A stretch of DNA of 64,000 nucleotides, from assembly GCA_020633325.1 (NCBI GenBank), contig JACKDX010000001.1:1240001-1304000 (forward strand), given 5' to 3'. The notes beneath the pieces are model-generated. The model ran no database searches. It saw only the letters and a program-made list of their open reading frames with translations, and was not told where the DNA came from. Source of the DNA: Myxococcales bacterium (GTDB lineage: Bacteria > Myxococcota_A > Polyangia > Polyangiales > GCA-016699535). The position numbers and the translations under genes are program-made. This document shows positions 16,326 to 25,075 of the stretch, piece by piece (the first letter of the stretch is position 1; every line of letters starts with the position of its first letter).

Positions 16326-16378
16326 CATGCCAGGTTAAGTTGGGACCATCCCTTAACTCACGCAGTTTTAGTCGCGAG
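16326..16378 (-). pseudogene. Decayed XRE-type helix-turn-helix remnant 1
   Basis: On the minus strand this fragment reads RLKLRELR in one frame and GWSQLNLACQ in another. Together they resemble the start of an XRE/HigA-type helix-turn-helix domain (RxxLRExRGWSQxxLA). It is homologous at the base level to remnant 2 about 440 bases further right: GGATGGTCCCAACTTAACCTGG against GAATGATCCTAACTTGATCTGG. No intact gene remains. About 250 bases between the two remnants show no gene. Confidence 0.45.
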
Positions 16379-16634
16379 CCGGAGCAGGTCCAGGATCTGC
16401 GTGGCGCACGCCCGGGTCACGTGCCCGCCGCATCGATGTAGGCAGACGCACGCTACAGCCGTTCCTGCCTAGCCTCGTCGCATTACGGCAGGAGAGGAGC
16501 CACAGATCCGGTTGGGCGCCCGGCGCGAGAGGATGAGATGCTCAACAATGCAGTGTAAACCCTATATAAGCATATTCATTTGTGTGCCGTGGCCTCACAA
16601 GAACTAGCCTCATTGCGATGGCAAGAGTCGTGGC

Positions 16635-16820
16635 TCAGAAAGACAATCCAAGCCGCCGATCGTTACGGGCCACCGTCCAAACCGCCGTCAATACCAGCAT
16701 CACCGAAATAACCTCCGCTGCTTTCCTATCTCGACTCGGCCATTCTCAATTGCACTAATGTTCGTCTGAGACATCCGGGTTTCACGTGCCAGATCAAGTT
16801 AGGATCATTCCTCGGCTCCA
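16635..16820 (-). pseudogene. Decayed XRE-type helix-turn-helix remnant 2
   Basis: The minus-strand frame reads SxLDLARETRMSQTNISA and continues IENGRVEIGK, a clear XRE/HigA-like helix-turn-helix core. Where the family has W and Q before the LA, this frame has stop codons TGA and TAA, which fit TGG to TGA and CAA to TAA changes. After EIGK a further frame change is needed to read RKAAEVISVMLVL, then a stop at 16635-16637. With two nonsense changes and a frameshift this is a genuine pseudogene rather than a sequencing slip. It lies between tRNA-Asp and the outer-membrane gene starting at 17801. Confidence 0.65.
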
Positions 16821-16841
16821 GGGGGCTTCAGAGAGGGGACG

Positions 16842-17801
16842 CTAGATCTCCCAGCCCACTATGAGGGTAGGCTCGAACAGGGGTATTGTGGTATCGCCTT
16901 CAACCTCTGCTCCAAAAAGAAAAGTAGCTAGCACGCGCATTGGGTCAACAGGCGACCAAAAAAGGGTAGGGCCACCCAGGACCTCGTAATTGTCAAAGGC
17001 CAATCGCGCTCCTGCAACGTCCACCGTTTCCAGTTTAAGCTCCAGCCCCGCAGAGAATCTTGAATCGAACAAAGACATGGCCAGTGCTCCGGTTATAGCG
17101 TACTCCGCCTCTTGGTCATCACCCAGTTCGCGTTCGTAAATAATGTTTGATGCGAAGAACAAACGGGAGGTGAATTGCTCGGCGAGAAGAATCTTGCCTT
17201 CGAGTTTGACGGGGGCATCATGCTGACGCACGACTTCGGCGTAGAGGGTTGGATTGAGTGGGATAACACCCCAATTTGCCAACGCGTAACGCAGCTCAAG
17301 CTTTTCTGCGTGGAGTTCGAGCGCGCCGTCGTGTCCGAGTTGCTGGGTTTGGAGATAGACATCGAACTGTAAACGATTGCCCAGGCCAAACTCGAACTCG
17401 AACTGGCTGCGGTGACGAACCTCCTCGGAGTCTTTCAAATTGTATTTCGATTCCAGCCAGTACTCGAACGCCATCGTGCCGGCAGGCCTCACATAAGCCC
17501 GTGTGTTCGGGAAACGCCGGAAAGCTGTCCAACGCGGTTGCCTGTAGCTGCCTATGCGCTCGGTTTCATGACTGGGGTAAACCGTTGCGTGTGCGCTGTA
17601 TTCCGGAGGCAGGGCGGGCATATCATACGTATGGCGGCCTGGCTCCCGAGGCACCGCGGAGGCTGGCTGCTTGGCTTCCCTGGCCCGCTTGTGTGCCTCG
17701 GCAACAGCTTGAGCGTCGTTCTCCTGTGCCCGGGCTCGAGGCGCCCACCCAAAACTCAGCAGGGTGAGGGTCAATAAAATGAACCGTGATGTAGGTTTCA
17801 T
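16842..17801 (-). CDS. Predicted outer-membrane barrel protein
   Basis: A 319-residue protein with a Sec signal (about residues 1-25, ending RARA) followed by a charged region (AQAVAEAHKRAREAKQPASA). The remainder, from about residue 100, is made of alternating beta strands, for example EFEFGLGNRLQFDVYLQTQQ and ELRYALANWGVIPLNPTLYA. It ends in VGWEI. This is the look of a medium-sized outer-membrane barrel. I do not recognise the family. It lies 60 bases downstream of a 922-residue secreted protein on the same strand, so the two may be cotranscribed and functionally linked. Confidence 0.65.
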   Translation of the reverse strand: MKPTSRFILLTLTLLSFGWAPRARAQENDAQAVAEAHKRAREAKQPASAVPREPGRHTYDMPALPPEYSAHATVYPSHETERIGSYRQPRWTAFRRFPNTRAYVRPAGTMAFEYWLESKYNLKDSEEVRHRSQFEFEFGLGNRLQFDVYLQTQQLGHDGALELHAEKLELRYALANWGVIPLNPTLYAEVVRQHDAPVKLEGKILLAEQFTSRLFFASNIIYERELGDDQEAEYAITGALAMSLFDSRFSAGLELKLETVDVAGARLAFDNYEVLGGPTLFWSPVDPMRVLATFLFGAEVEGDTTIPLFEPTLIVGWEI

Positions 17802-17861
17802 ATGACGCGTTGCTACACTGTGTCAGAGCCGCCGGTCAAGCGTCGCGAAATCCCGCGGCCT

Positions 17862-20630
17862 TCAGTCGCCGCAAGCGCGGGAAACGAGGTGGAGAAACGC
17901 TCCGTCGATGACGTAGCTATACGCGGAGCCCATGGCTATTGGCAAAGCTTCTGTGTTCCAAGAAGCCGATCCATCGGCCGCGAACCTGGGGCCGGCAGGT
18001 GACCACAATGGGCAGGTCTTCGCTGAGACAGTACTCGGAGGCCACCATGGCAATGCGGCGCTGGGCCTGCCCATCATCAATTGTTGGATATCGATGAAAC
18101 GGGGCTGCTCAAGCGTAGCTCCCACGAGAGCCATCATTCCCGGCACTCCGGGCGCTTGCCACGTGGCCCAAACTGTTGTCGGTTGTCCTTCGGAGTATTC
18201 GCCGCTTGGTGTCAAGGCGCCTCGTTTTTCATCGAGCCGAAGGAGAGGAGCGTGGCTCGGGCTCAAAGTGGCGTCCCACGGTTCCACCGCGCCGCTGCCG
18301 CTGAATACGCCGCCATTGCGCTCACGAACCTTGGAACCACACACATGGATGAGATAGTTGACCTCGAGCATCAAACGCTCGTGCGATGACAAGGCCGATG
18401 TACCCAGTTGATTGTACAAACGGAATATGCTGCTCAGCGAGCTGCTGAAAATATGGGTTGCCAGCTCACCCCGCGCCATCCGCTTGATAATCATGACATC
18501 TGTGGGATTTAGATCGAGGCGCTTTCCGCCAATTTGATAGATGCCCGGCGTCAGATCCCGCAAATTCAACTCAAAGACATGACGCAACAGCTCCATCCGG
18601 CTCGCCATGCCCAGCTTGCGCAGGGCGTCCAAGCTCCAGCGCGAGGGGGCACTTGCGCTACTACCATAGTAGGCCTGAGGCACCGGGTCGGGGAAACCAA
18701 ATGTCGTATACGGCAGGATGAACGCGAAATTGTAGCCCTGCAGCTGGGCTAGCAGATCCCGGGCGGCTTGGGGCAGCGCTTCAAAGTTGGGGGCGTCGAG
18801 CTGCAAAGGCACTACCCCATTGTCGCCACAGGCGCAGCCAGGACTATAGGGATTGTAACCGCAATGCACGAGCGCAACCGGCCCGGAAAAGTAAAACAAA
18901 TGACCGTAAACTTCGGCGAATTTGCTGGATGCAGCAATGCCGACGTTGCTCCAGGCAGCTATCCATGGACGAAAATCGTCGAGCCATGGCTTCAGCTGGA
19001 GCGAGGCCGGCGTGCTCACGCTGGCATCCACTTCAATGACACGAGGACTGTTGCCGGCAGTCGGCATGTTGGCCGTAAGCTCACTTCGAAAATTTCTCAC
19101 CACGTGGTTTAAATTAAAATTCCCGTTAGCGTCCATGTGAACTTCAGCATGTTCAAAACGCTGAGTAATGCCGCCCGCATTGTATGTCATGCTGTTTGTG
19201 GCTGCGCCCAACAAAGGTTGAAGGGGGCTGCCTCGCGTCTTACTCAAGAACGCGCGAATGGGTTGACTGGACAGTGCCACATTCAACTGTTCTTGGAGTG
19301 CCCTCCCGGGACTCCCTTGCGAGGAATTTACGTCCTGTTCGATTTCAGGTTGTGTGTAAGGCAAGTAATTCAACGCAATGTCGTGAAGACGAACAATCAG
19401 CTGCATGTCCTGTTCCCGCGTGTTGGCACTCGTGACAGAGAGCCCAAGCCTCTTGCGAAGGTTTGCTATGCGCTGTCTCAAGAGCTCGCCGTACTCATTG
19501 AAGACTTTAGCGATGATTTCTTTGCTTTGCCCTTGTTGGAGGAGTCGCACGAGGAGAACATCGTCCGCTGATACCCGAACGGCAATCGTTCCGTGGTACT
19601 GAATAAGCTCAGGAGATGCGCGAAGCAAATGCTCCAACAGTTGAAAATCTGTGCCCAAAAGTTTCCCGGCGCCAGTACGTAGGTCAATCTTGTCTGACGG
19701 GTCTTTGATTCCAAGGTTCACGAAAGCAGAGTCGAGCGATTGCACTACAGAGGTGGAATCCACGTTCTCTAGGCGTGCAATCTCTAGCAGTTGCACGCCA
19801 GTAAGCGCCAAGATGAGACGGCGTCGCTGAACGGGTTTAAGCTGTTCGATAGCCACAGCATGCCGGGGGCTGAGCCTTGGATAAAAAGAGAGTTCGCGGG
19901 TTTCTGGACTGGCAAAGGGATCTTGGTAAGTGAAGTCAGTGTCCCAGCTCACGGGCTGTATTCCCGCGAGCTGAACGCCCCCTTCGTCCGTGCCGATAAA
20001 GCAGCCTGGGCTTTTGCGGTTGATATCGCAATCGACATAGGCCGCAACTTGGGCTTCACTGAGTTCCGATGCACCGCCGCCAAGTAAGACTGGCTGATAA
20101 ATATACACAAACAGGTAACGATGTCCCAAAGACTCAATCTGCTCGAATCGGGCATCGGGGTGAAGTTCAGACCATTGCCTCACTAAGGAAGCGAAGGCAG
20201 GTGACAGGTGATTAGGCGATTCGCGATCATACGGAATGATGAAGGGTAAGCCGTGGAACCTCGCGATGGCCTCCAGCAACTGTTGCCGAACATTCGTGGG
20301 CGGGTGGAACTCGAATTGGTAGCCCTGGGCATTTCGCGTCAGGGTGGGAAACACCGCGCCGAAATCCTGGGTCAGTTGTGTGTTGTCGGTGATTAGCCTG
20401 GCAGCATGCCGAGCGCATCTTCCCAGATGTTCCGGGACGAACGCAGCCATCGCAAGTTGAAAAGGAAAGGAAAGATCATTGGGCTGCCCGCCTTCGAGAA
20501 GACCCCAAGGTCTGCATGCCAAGCGATCAACATAGTACGAAACGGAGGCGGAAGAAGATTGTTCTGAAGCGATGCTGCACGTCACCCCGCCTAGCACGCA
20601 GACTACGATGGCCAGACGACACCATAACAT
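17862..20630 (-). CDS. Large exported protein of unknown family
   Basis: A 922-residue protein with an N-terminal hydrophobic segment (residues 5-17) followed by Cys at 19, consistent with a signal peptide or weak lipobox. I recognise no catalytic domain. The middle (about residues 270-430) is helical with Leu-rich stretches, and the second half contains many aromatic/Pro-rich segments and paired Cys (for example NPYSPGCACGDNG). Base and codon use look like those of its neighbours. It is immediately upstream of the barrel gene at 16842-17801 on the same strand, which suggests an envelope pair. The divergent hairpin-rich region lies just upstream. Confidence 0.65.
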   Translation of the reverse strand: MLWCRLAIVVCVLGGVTCSIASEQSSSASVSYYVDRLACRPWGLLEGGQPNDLSFPFQLAMAAFVPEHLGRCARHAARLITDNTQLTQDFGAVFPTLTRNAQGYQFEFHPPTNVRQQLLEAIARFHGLPFIIPYDRESPNHLSPAFASLVRQWSELHPDARFEQIESLGHRYLFVYIYQPVLLGGGASELSEAQVAAYVDCDINRKSPGCFIGTDEGGVQLAGIQPVSWDTDFTYQDPFASPETRELSFYPRLSPRHAVAIEQLKPVQRRRLILALTGVQLLEIARLENVDSTSVVQSLDSAFVNLGIKDPSDKIDLRTGAGKLLGTDFQLLEHLLRASPELIQYHGTIAVRVSADDVLLVRLLQQGQSKEIIAKVFNEYGELLRQRIANLRKRLGLSVTSANTREQDMQLIVRLHDIALNYLPYTQPEIEQDVNSSQGSPGRALQEQLNVALSSQPIRAFLSKTRGSPLQPLLGAATNSMTYNAGGITQRFEHAEVHMDANGNFNLNHVVRNFRSELTANMPTAGNSPRVIEVDASVSTPASLQLKPWLDDFRPWIAAWSNVGIAASSKFAEVYGHLFYFSGPVALVHCGYNPYSPGCACGDNGVVPLQLDAPNFEALPQAARDLLAQLQGYNFAFILPYTTFGFPDPVPQAYYGSSASAPSRWSLDALRKLGMASRMELLRHVFELNLRDLTPGIYQIGGKRLDLNPTDVMIIKRMARGELATHIFSSSLSSIFRLYNQLGTSALSSHERLMLEVNYLIHVCGSKVRERNGGVFSGSGAVEPWDATLSPSHAPLLRLDEKRGALTPSGEYSEGQPTTVWATWQAPGVPGMMALVGATLEQPRFIDIQQLMMGRPSAALPWWPPSTVSAKTCPLWSPAGPRFAADGSASWNTEALPIAMGSAYSYVIDGAFLHLVSRACGD

Positions 20631-20656
20631 GCTACGCTATAGCAGTCCTCTGGTAT

Positions 20657-20817
20657 CCTGCAACCCGAAGACGCGTGCGGGTTTCAGGGAATGTCCGGTC
20701 ATACGGGTGGTCTTTGGCGACGGGCGCCACACCCTGAAAGACCGCCCACCTAGGGCCTGACAAATGGCGTCAGGAAGCCCGTTGTGCTAACAAGCCCGCG
20801 CCGCCCAGTCAGCGCGG
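20657..20817 (+). other. Intergenic segment with four consecutive hairpins
   Basis: Four inverted repeats follow one another. H1: CCTG-CA-ACCCG (20657-20667) with CGGGT-TT-CAGG (20678-20688). H2: GGGTGGTCTTT (20705-20715) with AAAGACCGCCC (20737-20747). H3: GGGCCTGAC (20753-20761) with GTCAGG-AAG-CCC (20769-20780). H4: CCGCGC (20796-20801) with GCGCGG (20812-20817). The segment lies 38 bases upstream of the CoA-transferase start and 27 bases upstream of the divergent 922-residue gene. It may be a leader RNA, an operator region or a small RNA. It matches no riboswitch that I recognise. Confidence 0.4.
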
Positions 20818-20854
20818 CACGTCACCTGTGTGGCCAGGGGGTTGATCAGCTGAG

Positions 20855-22093
20855 ATGGAAGTGCGTTCTGGACAGCGCGTATTTGTGCAAGGAGCGGCGG
20901 CGACGCCCATGCGGCTTTTGGAGAGGCTTGTGGCCGCGCATGAAACTCTGCGAGATGTAGAAGTCATTCACCTCCACACGATGGGAGAGGCTCAGTACGC
21001 CGATCCAGCGTACGAGAAGAGCTTTCGCGTGGTCAATGTGTTCGTCGGCGCGAACATGCGTAGCAAGCTTGATGATGCCCGCAACGATTACTTGCCGTGT
21101 TTTCTTTCAGAGGTGCCCGCGCTTTTTCGTTCGGGTCTCAGGCCCATCGATGTAGCCTTGATTCATGTTTCACCTCCGGATAAGCAAGGCTACTGCTCCC
21201 TTGGCACCAGTGTAGATGTGGCCCGCGCAGCGGTTGACGTAGCCAAAACAGTCATCGCGCAGATAAACCCCAATATGCCTAGAGTGCATGGAGATGGATT
21301 CGTGCACATGAGCCGCATCGCCGAGGTCATTGAATGCAACGACCCTTTGCCCGAGGTGGTTCCGTCAACCCGCGGCCCTATCGAGAACGCGATCGGGGAA
21401 GCCGTCGCTGGTTTGATCGATGATGGTGCAACGCTGCAGATGGGCATTGGCGCCGTCCCCGACGCGGTGATGGCCGCGCTCAGCGGTCACAAACACCTGG
21501 GTATTCACTCAGAGATGTGGACGGACGGCGCACTCGAGTTGATCAAATCAGGAGTCGTGGATAACTCGCGTAAGACTGTGCATCCTGGCAAGACCGTCTC
21601 TGGTTTTCTTTATGGCTCAAAAAAACTATACGACTTCATCGATGACAACCCCTCAGTCGTGCAGCTGGACATTGGGTACGTTAATCAGCCAAACGTGATC
21701 GCGCGAAACCCCGCCGTGGCTGCCATCAATTCCGCGGTGGAAATCGATTTGACTGGGCAGGTATGTGCCGATTCCATAGGTCCACATGTGATTTCAGGGG
21801 TGGGAGGCCAAATGGATTTTTTGCGCGCCGCGGCGCTTTCCAAAGGAGGACGGCCAATCTTGGCGATGCCTTCGAGGACCAAGAAGGGGACGCCTCGCAT
21901 CGTAGCAGAGTTGCGTCGTGGGGCGGGTGTCGTAACTACGCGCGCTCACGTGCATTGGGTCGTGACTGAGTACGGCGTCGTCAATCTCTTTGGCAAAACG
22001 CTCGGAGAACGCGCGAAGGCGCTCATCAGCATCGCTCACCCAGATGATCGGGAATCGCTTGAACGCAACTGGCGCGCCCGCTTAAAAAACTAG
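20855..22093 (+). CDS. Acetyl-CoA hydrolase/4-hydroxybutyrate CoA-transferase family
   Basis: A 412-residue family I-type CoA-transferase/hydrolase. The N-terminal domain has VIHLHTMGEAQYADPAY and the PPDKQGYCSLGTSVD motif. The C-terminal domain has MGIGAVPDAVMAAL, the GIHSEMWTDG block with the catalytic Glu, ISGVGGQMDFLRAA and VVTEYGVVNLFGKT. The family moves CoA between acyl-CoA and acetate, 4-hydroxybutyrate or butyrate. The exact substrates cannot be read from sequence. The gene could serve amino-acid fermentation or short-chain acid metabolism. The neighbouring genes do not settle this. It overlaps the convergent hydrolase gene by 12 bp. Confidence 0.88.
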   Translation: MEVRSGQRVFVQGAAATPMRLLERLVAAHETLRDVEVIHLHTMGEAQYADPAYEKSFRVVNVFVGANMRSKLDDARNDYLPCFLSEVPALFRSGLRPIDVALIHVSPPDKQGYCSLGTSVDVARAAVDVAKTVIAQINPNMPRVHGDGFVHMSRIAEVIECNDPLPEVVPSTRGPIENAIGEAVAGLIDDGATLQMGIGAVPDAVMAALSGHKHLGIHSEMWTDGALELIKSGVVDNSRKTVHPGKTVSGFLYGSKKLYDFIDDNPSVVQLDIGYVNQPNVIARNPAVAAINSAVEIDLTGQVCADSIGPHVISGVGGQMDFLRAAALSKGGRPILAMPSRTKKGTPRIVAELRRGAGVVTTRAHVHWVVTEYGVVNLFGKTLGERAKALISIAHPDDRESLERNWRARLKN

Positions 22094-22630
22094 GTCTTCC
22101 GATCCGCATACGCTCGCCGCTCGGGCCGCCTGCAAAAGATCCAGTGCCTCGTCACGCTGTTTACCCGTGAATGATGCGGTGGTGTCTTTGGGTACGATGT
22201 TTTTGTATCCACGCATGCAGGCATCGTGAGCGGTTGCCATGACACACATCTCCGTAGCGATGCCCGCCAATACGAGCGTGCGCACGTTGAGACTTTGCAG
22301 CAAAAGATCAAGAGGCGTGCAAAAGAATCCCGAGCGTTGCGGCTTGAGTACGAAATAGTCATCGTCCAGGGGCCGAAAGGCTTGGACGACTTCAGCGCCA
22401 ACCGCCCGCTCGCATTGGCTGAGTGTTTCCACGAAGTGAGACCGCCAACGCCCGAAATTGTCGTTGACATAGATCACCGGCAAAGAAGCGCGGCGCGCCC
22501 GATCCGCCAGGGCTACTGTGGGGGCGATTATCGAACGGGTATTTGACAGCAAGTCTGCCGCCCTATCGTAGTCAAAGGGATTGATGAGGTCAATCAATAG
22601 TAAGGCGCTGGAGTTGGGATGCAGGTTCAC
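22082..22630 (-). CDS. Isochorismatase-family cysteine hydrolase
   Basis: A 182-residue alpha/beta hydrolase of the isochorismatase/nicotinamidase superfamily. The catalytic triad is visible as Asp14 (LLIDLINPF), Lys96 (YFVLKPQRSGF) and Cys129 (GIATEMCVMATA). A cis-peptide-type VLAGIATEMC segment precedes the Cys. The metal-binding residues of nicotinamidases are not obvious, so it is probably a general isochorismatase-like hydrolase acting on an amide or an enol ether. It converges with the CoA-transferase gene (12-bp overlap). No operon partner is seen. Confidence 0.85.
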   Translation of the reverse strand: MNLHPNSSALLLIDLINPFDYDRAADLLSNTRSIIAPTVALADRARRASLPVIYVNDNFGRWRSHFVETLSQCERAVGAEVVQAFRPLDDDYFVLKPQRSGFFCTPLDLLLQSLNVRTLVLAGIATEMCVMATAHDACMRGYKNIVPKDTTASFTGKQRDEALDLLQAARAASVCGSEDLVF

Positions 22631-22725
22631 ACGGCAACTCTATCCACTTTGCAGTGGGCTTGCCAGAGTAGGGGGATGTATGGCACAACGCTGTCCATAC
22701 TCTGAACCCTTTCAAGGAGACTGTT

Positions 22726-22929
22726 ATGTGGAAATATCTTGCCCTCATTATGCTCTGCGCCGGCATGGCCGTTTCATCTTTTGGTTGCAGCGACGATACC
22801 GAGGAGCACAGTGAAGCGGCAGCTGAATCAGCGGGCGACGACATAGAGGCAAGCGCCGATAACGCCGCAGAGGAAACGGGCGACGCCATGGAAGAAGCTG
22901 GCGACGACATCGAAGAAGCTACCGAATAA
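22726..22929 (+). CDS. Small acidic lipoprotein
   Basis: A 67-residue protein with a good signal peptide (hydrophobic residues 4-17) and Cys21 in SSFGCSDD as the probable lipidation site. The 46-residue mature part is almost only Ala, Glu, Asp, Gly and Ser, in short repeats of the type AGDDIEA and TGDAMEEAGDDIEEATE, and should form a single acidic amphipathic helix. It resembles entericidin-like small lipoproteins in style. A strong ribosome site (AAGGAG) lies 8 bases before the ATG, and a strong terminator follows the stop, so it is a single-gene, probably well expressed transcript. Confidence 0.8.
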   Translation: MWKYLALIMLCAGMAVSSFGCSDDTEEHSEAAAESAGDDIEASADNAAEETGDAMEEAGDDIEEATE

Positions 22930-22955
22930 TCCTAAGCGTGGTGTGATGGAAGAGG

Positions 22956-22991
22956 CACGGCGTGATCCCTGGGTCACGCCGTGTTTTTTTT
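22956..22991 (+). terminator. Strong Rho-independent terminator of the small lipoprotein gene
   Basis: A perfect 10-bp stem (CACGGCGTGA at 22956-22965 with TCACGCCGTG at 22974-22983) with an 8-base loop is followed by eight T. It lies 27 bases after the stop of the small lipoprotein gene. The same stem sits just after the stop of the convergent MopE-like gene and may partly serve it too. Confidence 0.88.
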
Positions 22992-24927
22992 ATGGGATTT
23001 CGACTGTGCAGGTCTTGATGAGGTCGATGCCTTTGACCTTGGGAACGATGTCAGGGTTTTCGGTGCTCAGGGCAACTTCCATCTGCAGAAACTTGCCGTT
23101 GAGGGTGGGGTCGAATGCAATCGCTTGCTCAATCTGGGTCACTTCAATGCGCTCAGAATACGGTTGGGCGCTGAGAGCTTCTTTTGTCGAGGCCACACGT
23201 ACTCTAATGGTGACCGCAGTATCGGACGGGATTTCTCCCTTTGCGATCACAAAGCCTTCCCACCGGGTGCTCTCACTGTCATTCTCGCAGCCCTCGGCGA
23301 CAAATGCATATGTCCCGTTTTCCGCGACATAGTTAAGATTGTACCCTGTAAAATCGCTGTACGTGTATGGATTATGACCCACCGCATGGGTCTGCCATTG
23401 CCCGCTTGTGGGGTCGAGGAACGCGGCTTTGTCGTCGCTAAAGCAAACCGCCCAGACGAAGTTGTTGAAGCTAATACCTACGCCAATCGGCCCTAGGCAT
23501 TTGATGTCTTCCCAGTGCTTTGTCAGACTCAGATCACTCAAGCGATATTGGATCACACTCTTTGCACCCACCCCGGCGAAATTTCGGTCCGTACTACTCA
23601 TGGCTACCCAGAGAGATTCCCTGTCCGTTGCCACACCCCGGGCCGTTCCGTAATGGCCCGGAACTGGCGCAATCGTCGTCCAGACTTGTGTACTGGGATT
23701 GTATCGATAGGCGATGCCGGTGCCGGAGTCCTGTGAGCCTGTGTATAGGTTGCCCTCGCGATCAGCCGTAATACCGTAAGCATGACCGCCGTCAGGGTTT
23801 GCCGGAGCGAGGGTGATGGAGGTGGCAGTGTCGGTGACGTAACCAAGCGACACGTTGTTTGCCGTACGCGTAAACCAGATCTTTCCGTCGCGAGCGGTCA
23901 CTGCTCCGTACGGATTGAAACCCGGAGTGGCAATGTCGATTGGGGTGTTATCGGCGCGCTTGGCAATCGAGCCATCTTCGGGATGGAGTGCAAGCACCTT
24001 CTGGCCCAAGTGCAGACCCACCCATACGAGGCCGGGGGCGCCATCGCGGTTAAGACCGACCGCCAAGGCGCGGGGTCGCCCGGCGACTGCGCCCACGTTC
24101 TTGGTCCACAAAACGCATTCGTCGTCCTTTTGTGCATTATCTGTAGCCGCAAGCGGGAACTCGGCGGGATCGGCGGGATCGATCTTGCCGTCACCATCGG
24201 CATCATGGCTTGTGCGGATGACGCCGTCGCTATTGCGATCGTCGCAACGGGCGAGCTTGTCTTGGTCATTGCCGTATTCGGCAAACTTGGTGACGGTGCC
24301 TTGTTTCCCAAATGCCCGGTTCGCGACGTAGGCGTTGCCATGCTGGTCCACCGCGGTGCGGGATGGGCAGTTGCCGGTATTACTGGCGTCATTTGTGACG
24401 CAGGGATTATTCCACGACGGAGCAGTATGGGCGTGGCCCGGCAGGGTCGGGTCGATGACACTCGGATATCGTGCGAGCTCGTTGCCTGTCTCCGCGTCGA
24501 GCTTCGAGACAGTTCCGTCATCCGTGTTGGCTACCCATACATGGAGGAAGCGACGACTGCTTTGGGTGATGGTGAGCGCGCCGTCATCGTCGAGCACAAT
24601 GCCGCCACTTGAGTTGTCGTTGGTGGGGCCCGCCCAACCCGTTCCGGCCGGGGGATAACTGCTTGCGCTGCAGTTGAGATTAGGCGTGCTCGCGCAGTCG
24701 CCACCGCACAGCATATCGGCGTACTCATCGACTTCCCCGTCGCAATCGTTATCGATATTATCGCATAGCTCGGGAGCACCGTTGTTTGGGTTATCTTCGC
24801 AGCTCGACCCACCATCGGGAATGGGAGGAGTCACATCATTGCTCTTGCCACATGCAACGGTGAGAAAAAGGCACAGAACTGGTCCGATGCCATAGACGAA
24901 CGGCGTGCTCGATACTTTAAGGCGCAT
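22990..24927 (-). CDS. MopE-like lipoprotein with beta-propeller
   Basis: A 645-residue lipoprotein (signal residues 1-25, LTVAC lipobox). Just after the signal comes a MopE-type putative metal-binding motif, CDNIDNDCDGEVDE at about 54-67, with paired Cys. The rest, from about residue 120 to 540, is a set of repeats with NHL/SMP-30-like beta-propeller character (for example VWVANTDDGTVSKLDAETGN, AYVANRAFGKQGTV, and YGITADREGNLYTG). An Asp-rich calcium-binding-like segment DADGDGKIDPADP lies near residue 245. The role could be ligand binding or scaffolding on the cell surface. Such proteins are common in Myxococcota-type genomes. Confidence 0.78.
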   Translation of the reverse strand: MRLKVSSTPFVYGIGPVLCLFLTVACGKSNDVTPPIPDGGSSCEDNPNNGAPELCDNIDNDCDGEVDEYADMLCGGDCASTPNLNCSASSYPPAGTGWAGPTNDNSSGGIVLDDDGALTITQSSRRFLHVWVANTDDGTVSKLDAETGNELARYPSVIDPTLPGHAHTAPSWNNPCVTNDASNTGNCPSRTAVDQHGNAYVANRAFGKQGTVTKFAEYGNDQDKLARCDDRNSDGVIRTSHDADGDGKIDPADPAEFPLAATDNAQKDDECVLWTKNVGAVAGRPRALAVGLNRDGAPGLVWVGLHLGQKVLALHPEDGSIAKRADNTPIDIATPGFNPYGAVTARDGKIWFTRTANNVSLGYVTDTATSITLAPANPDGGHAYGITADREGNLYTGSQDSGTGIAYRYNPSTQVWTTIAPVPGHYGTARGVATDRESLWVAMSSTDRNFAGVGAKSVIQYRLSDLSLTKHWEDIKCLGPIGVGISFNNFVWAVCFSDDKAAFLDPTSGQWQTHAVGHNPYTYSDFTGYNLNYVAENGTYAFVAEGCENDSESTRWEGFVIAKGEIPSDTAVTIRVRVASTKEALSAQPYSERIEVTQIEQAIAFDPTLNGKFLQMEVALSTENPDIVPKVKGIDLIKTCTVEIP

Positions 24928-25075
24928 AGAGTTATTTTATCCCAGGTTCGTCCGTTTTGCCATGGCATTGCCATAAGAAGGGGGCTGGTGTAGTCAAAGC
25001 GACGTCCCTGTCGGCCTCTCGATGCGCGGGAATAAAAAGGCAACCGAGGATATTAGGTACTTGGAAAGGTGTCGC

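Noticed and set aside
20855..22093. The CoA-transferase as part of the lysine fermentation pathway with kdd
   Set aside because: The genes are 8 kb apart with unrelated genes between, and the family is too broad to assign a substrate.
22691..22715. A sigma-54 promoter (TGGCAC) before the small lipoprotein gene
   Set aside because: The downstream -12 GC element is not at the required spacing.
23782..24612. A long open frame antisense to the MopE-like gene
   Set aside because: It is the GC-rich shadow of a recognisable gene and has no start context or protein features.
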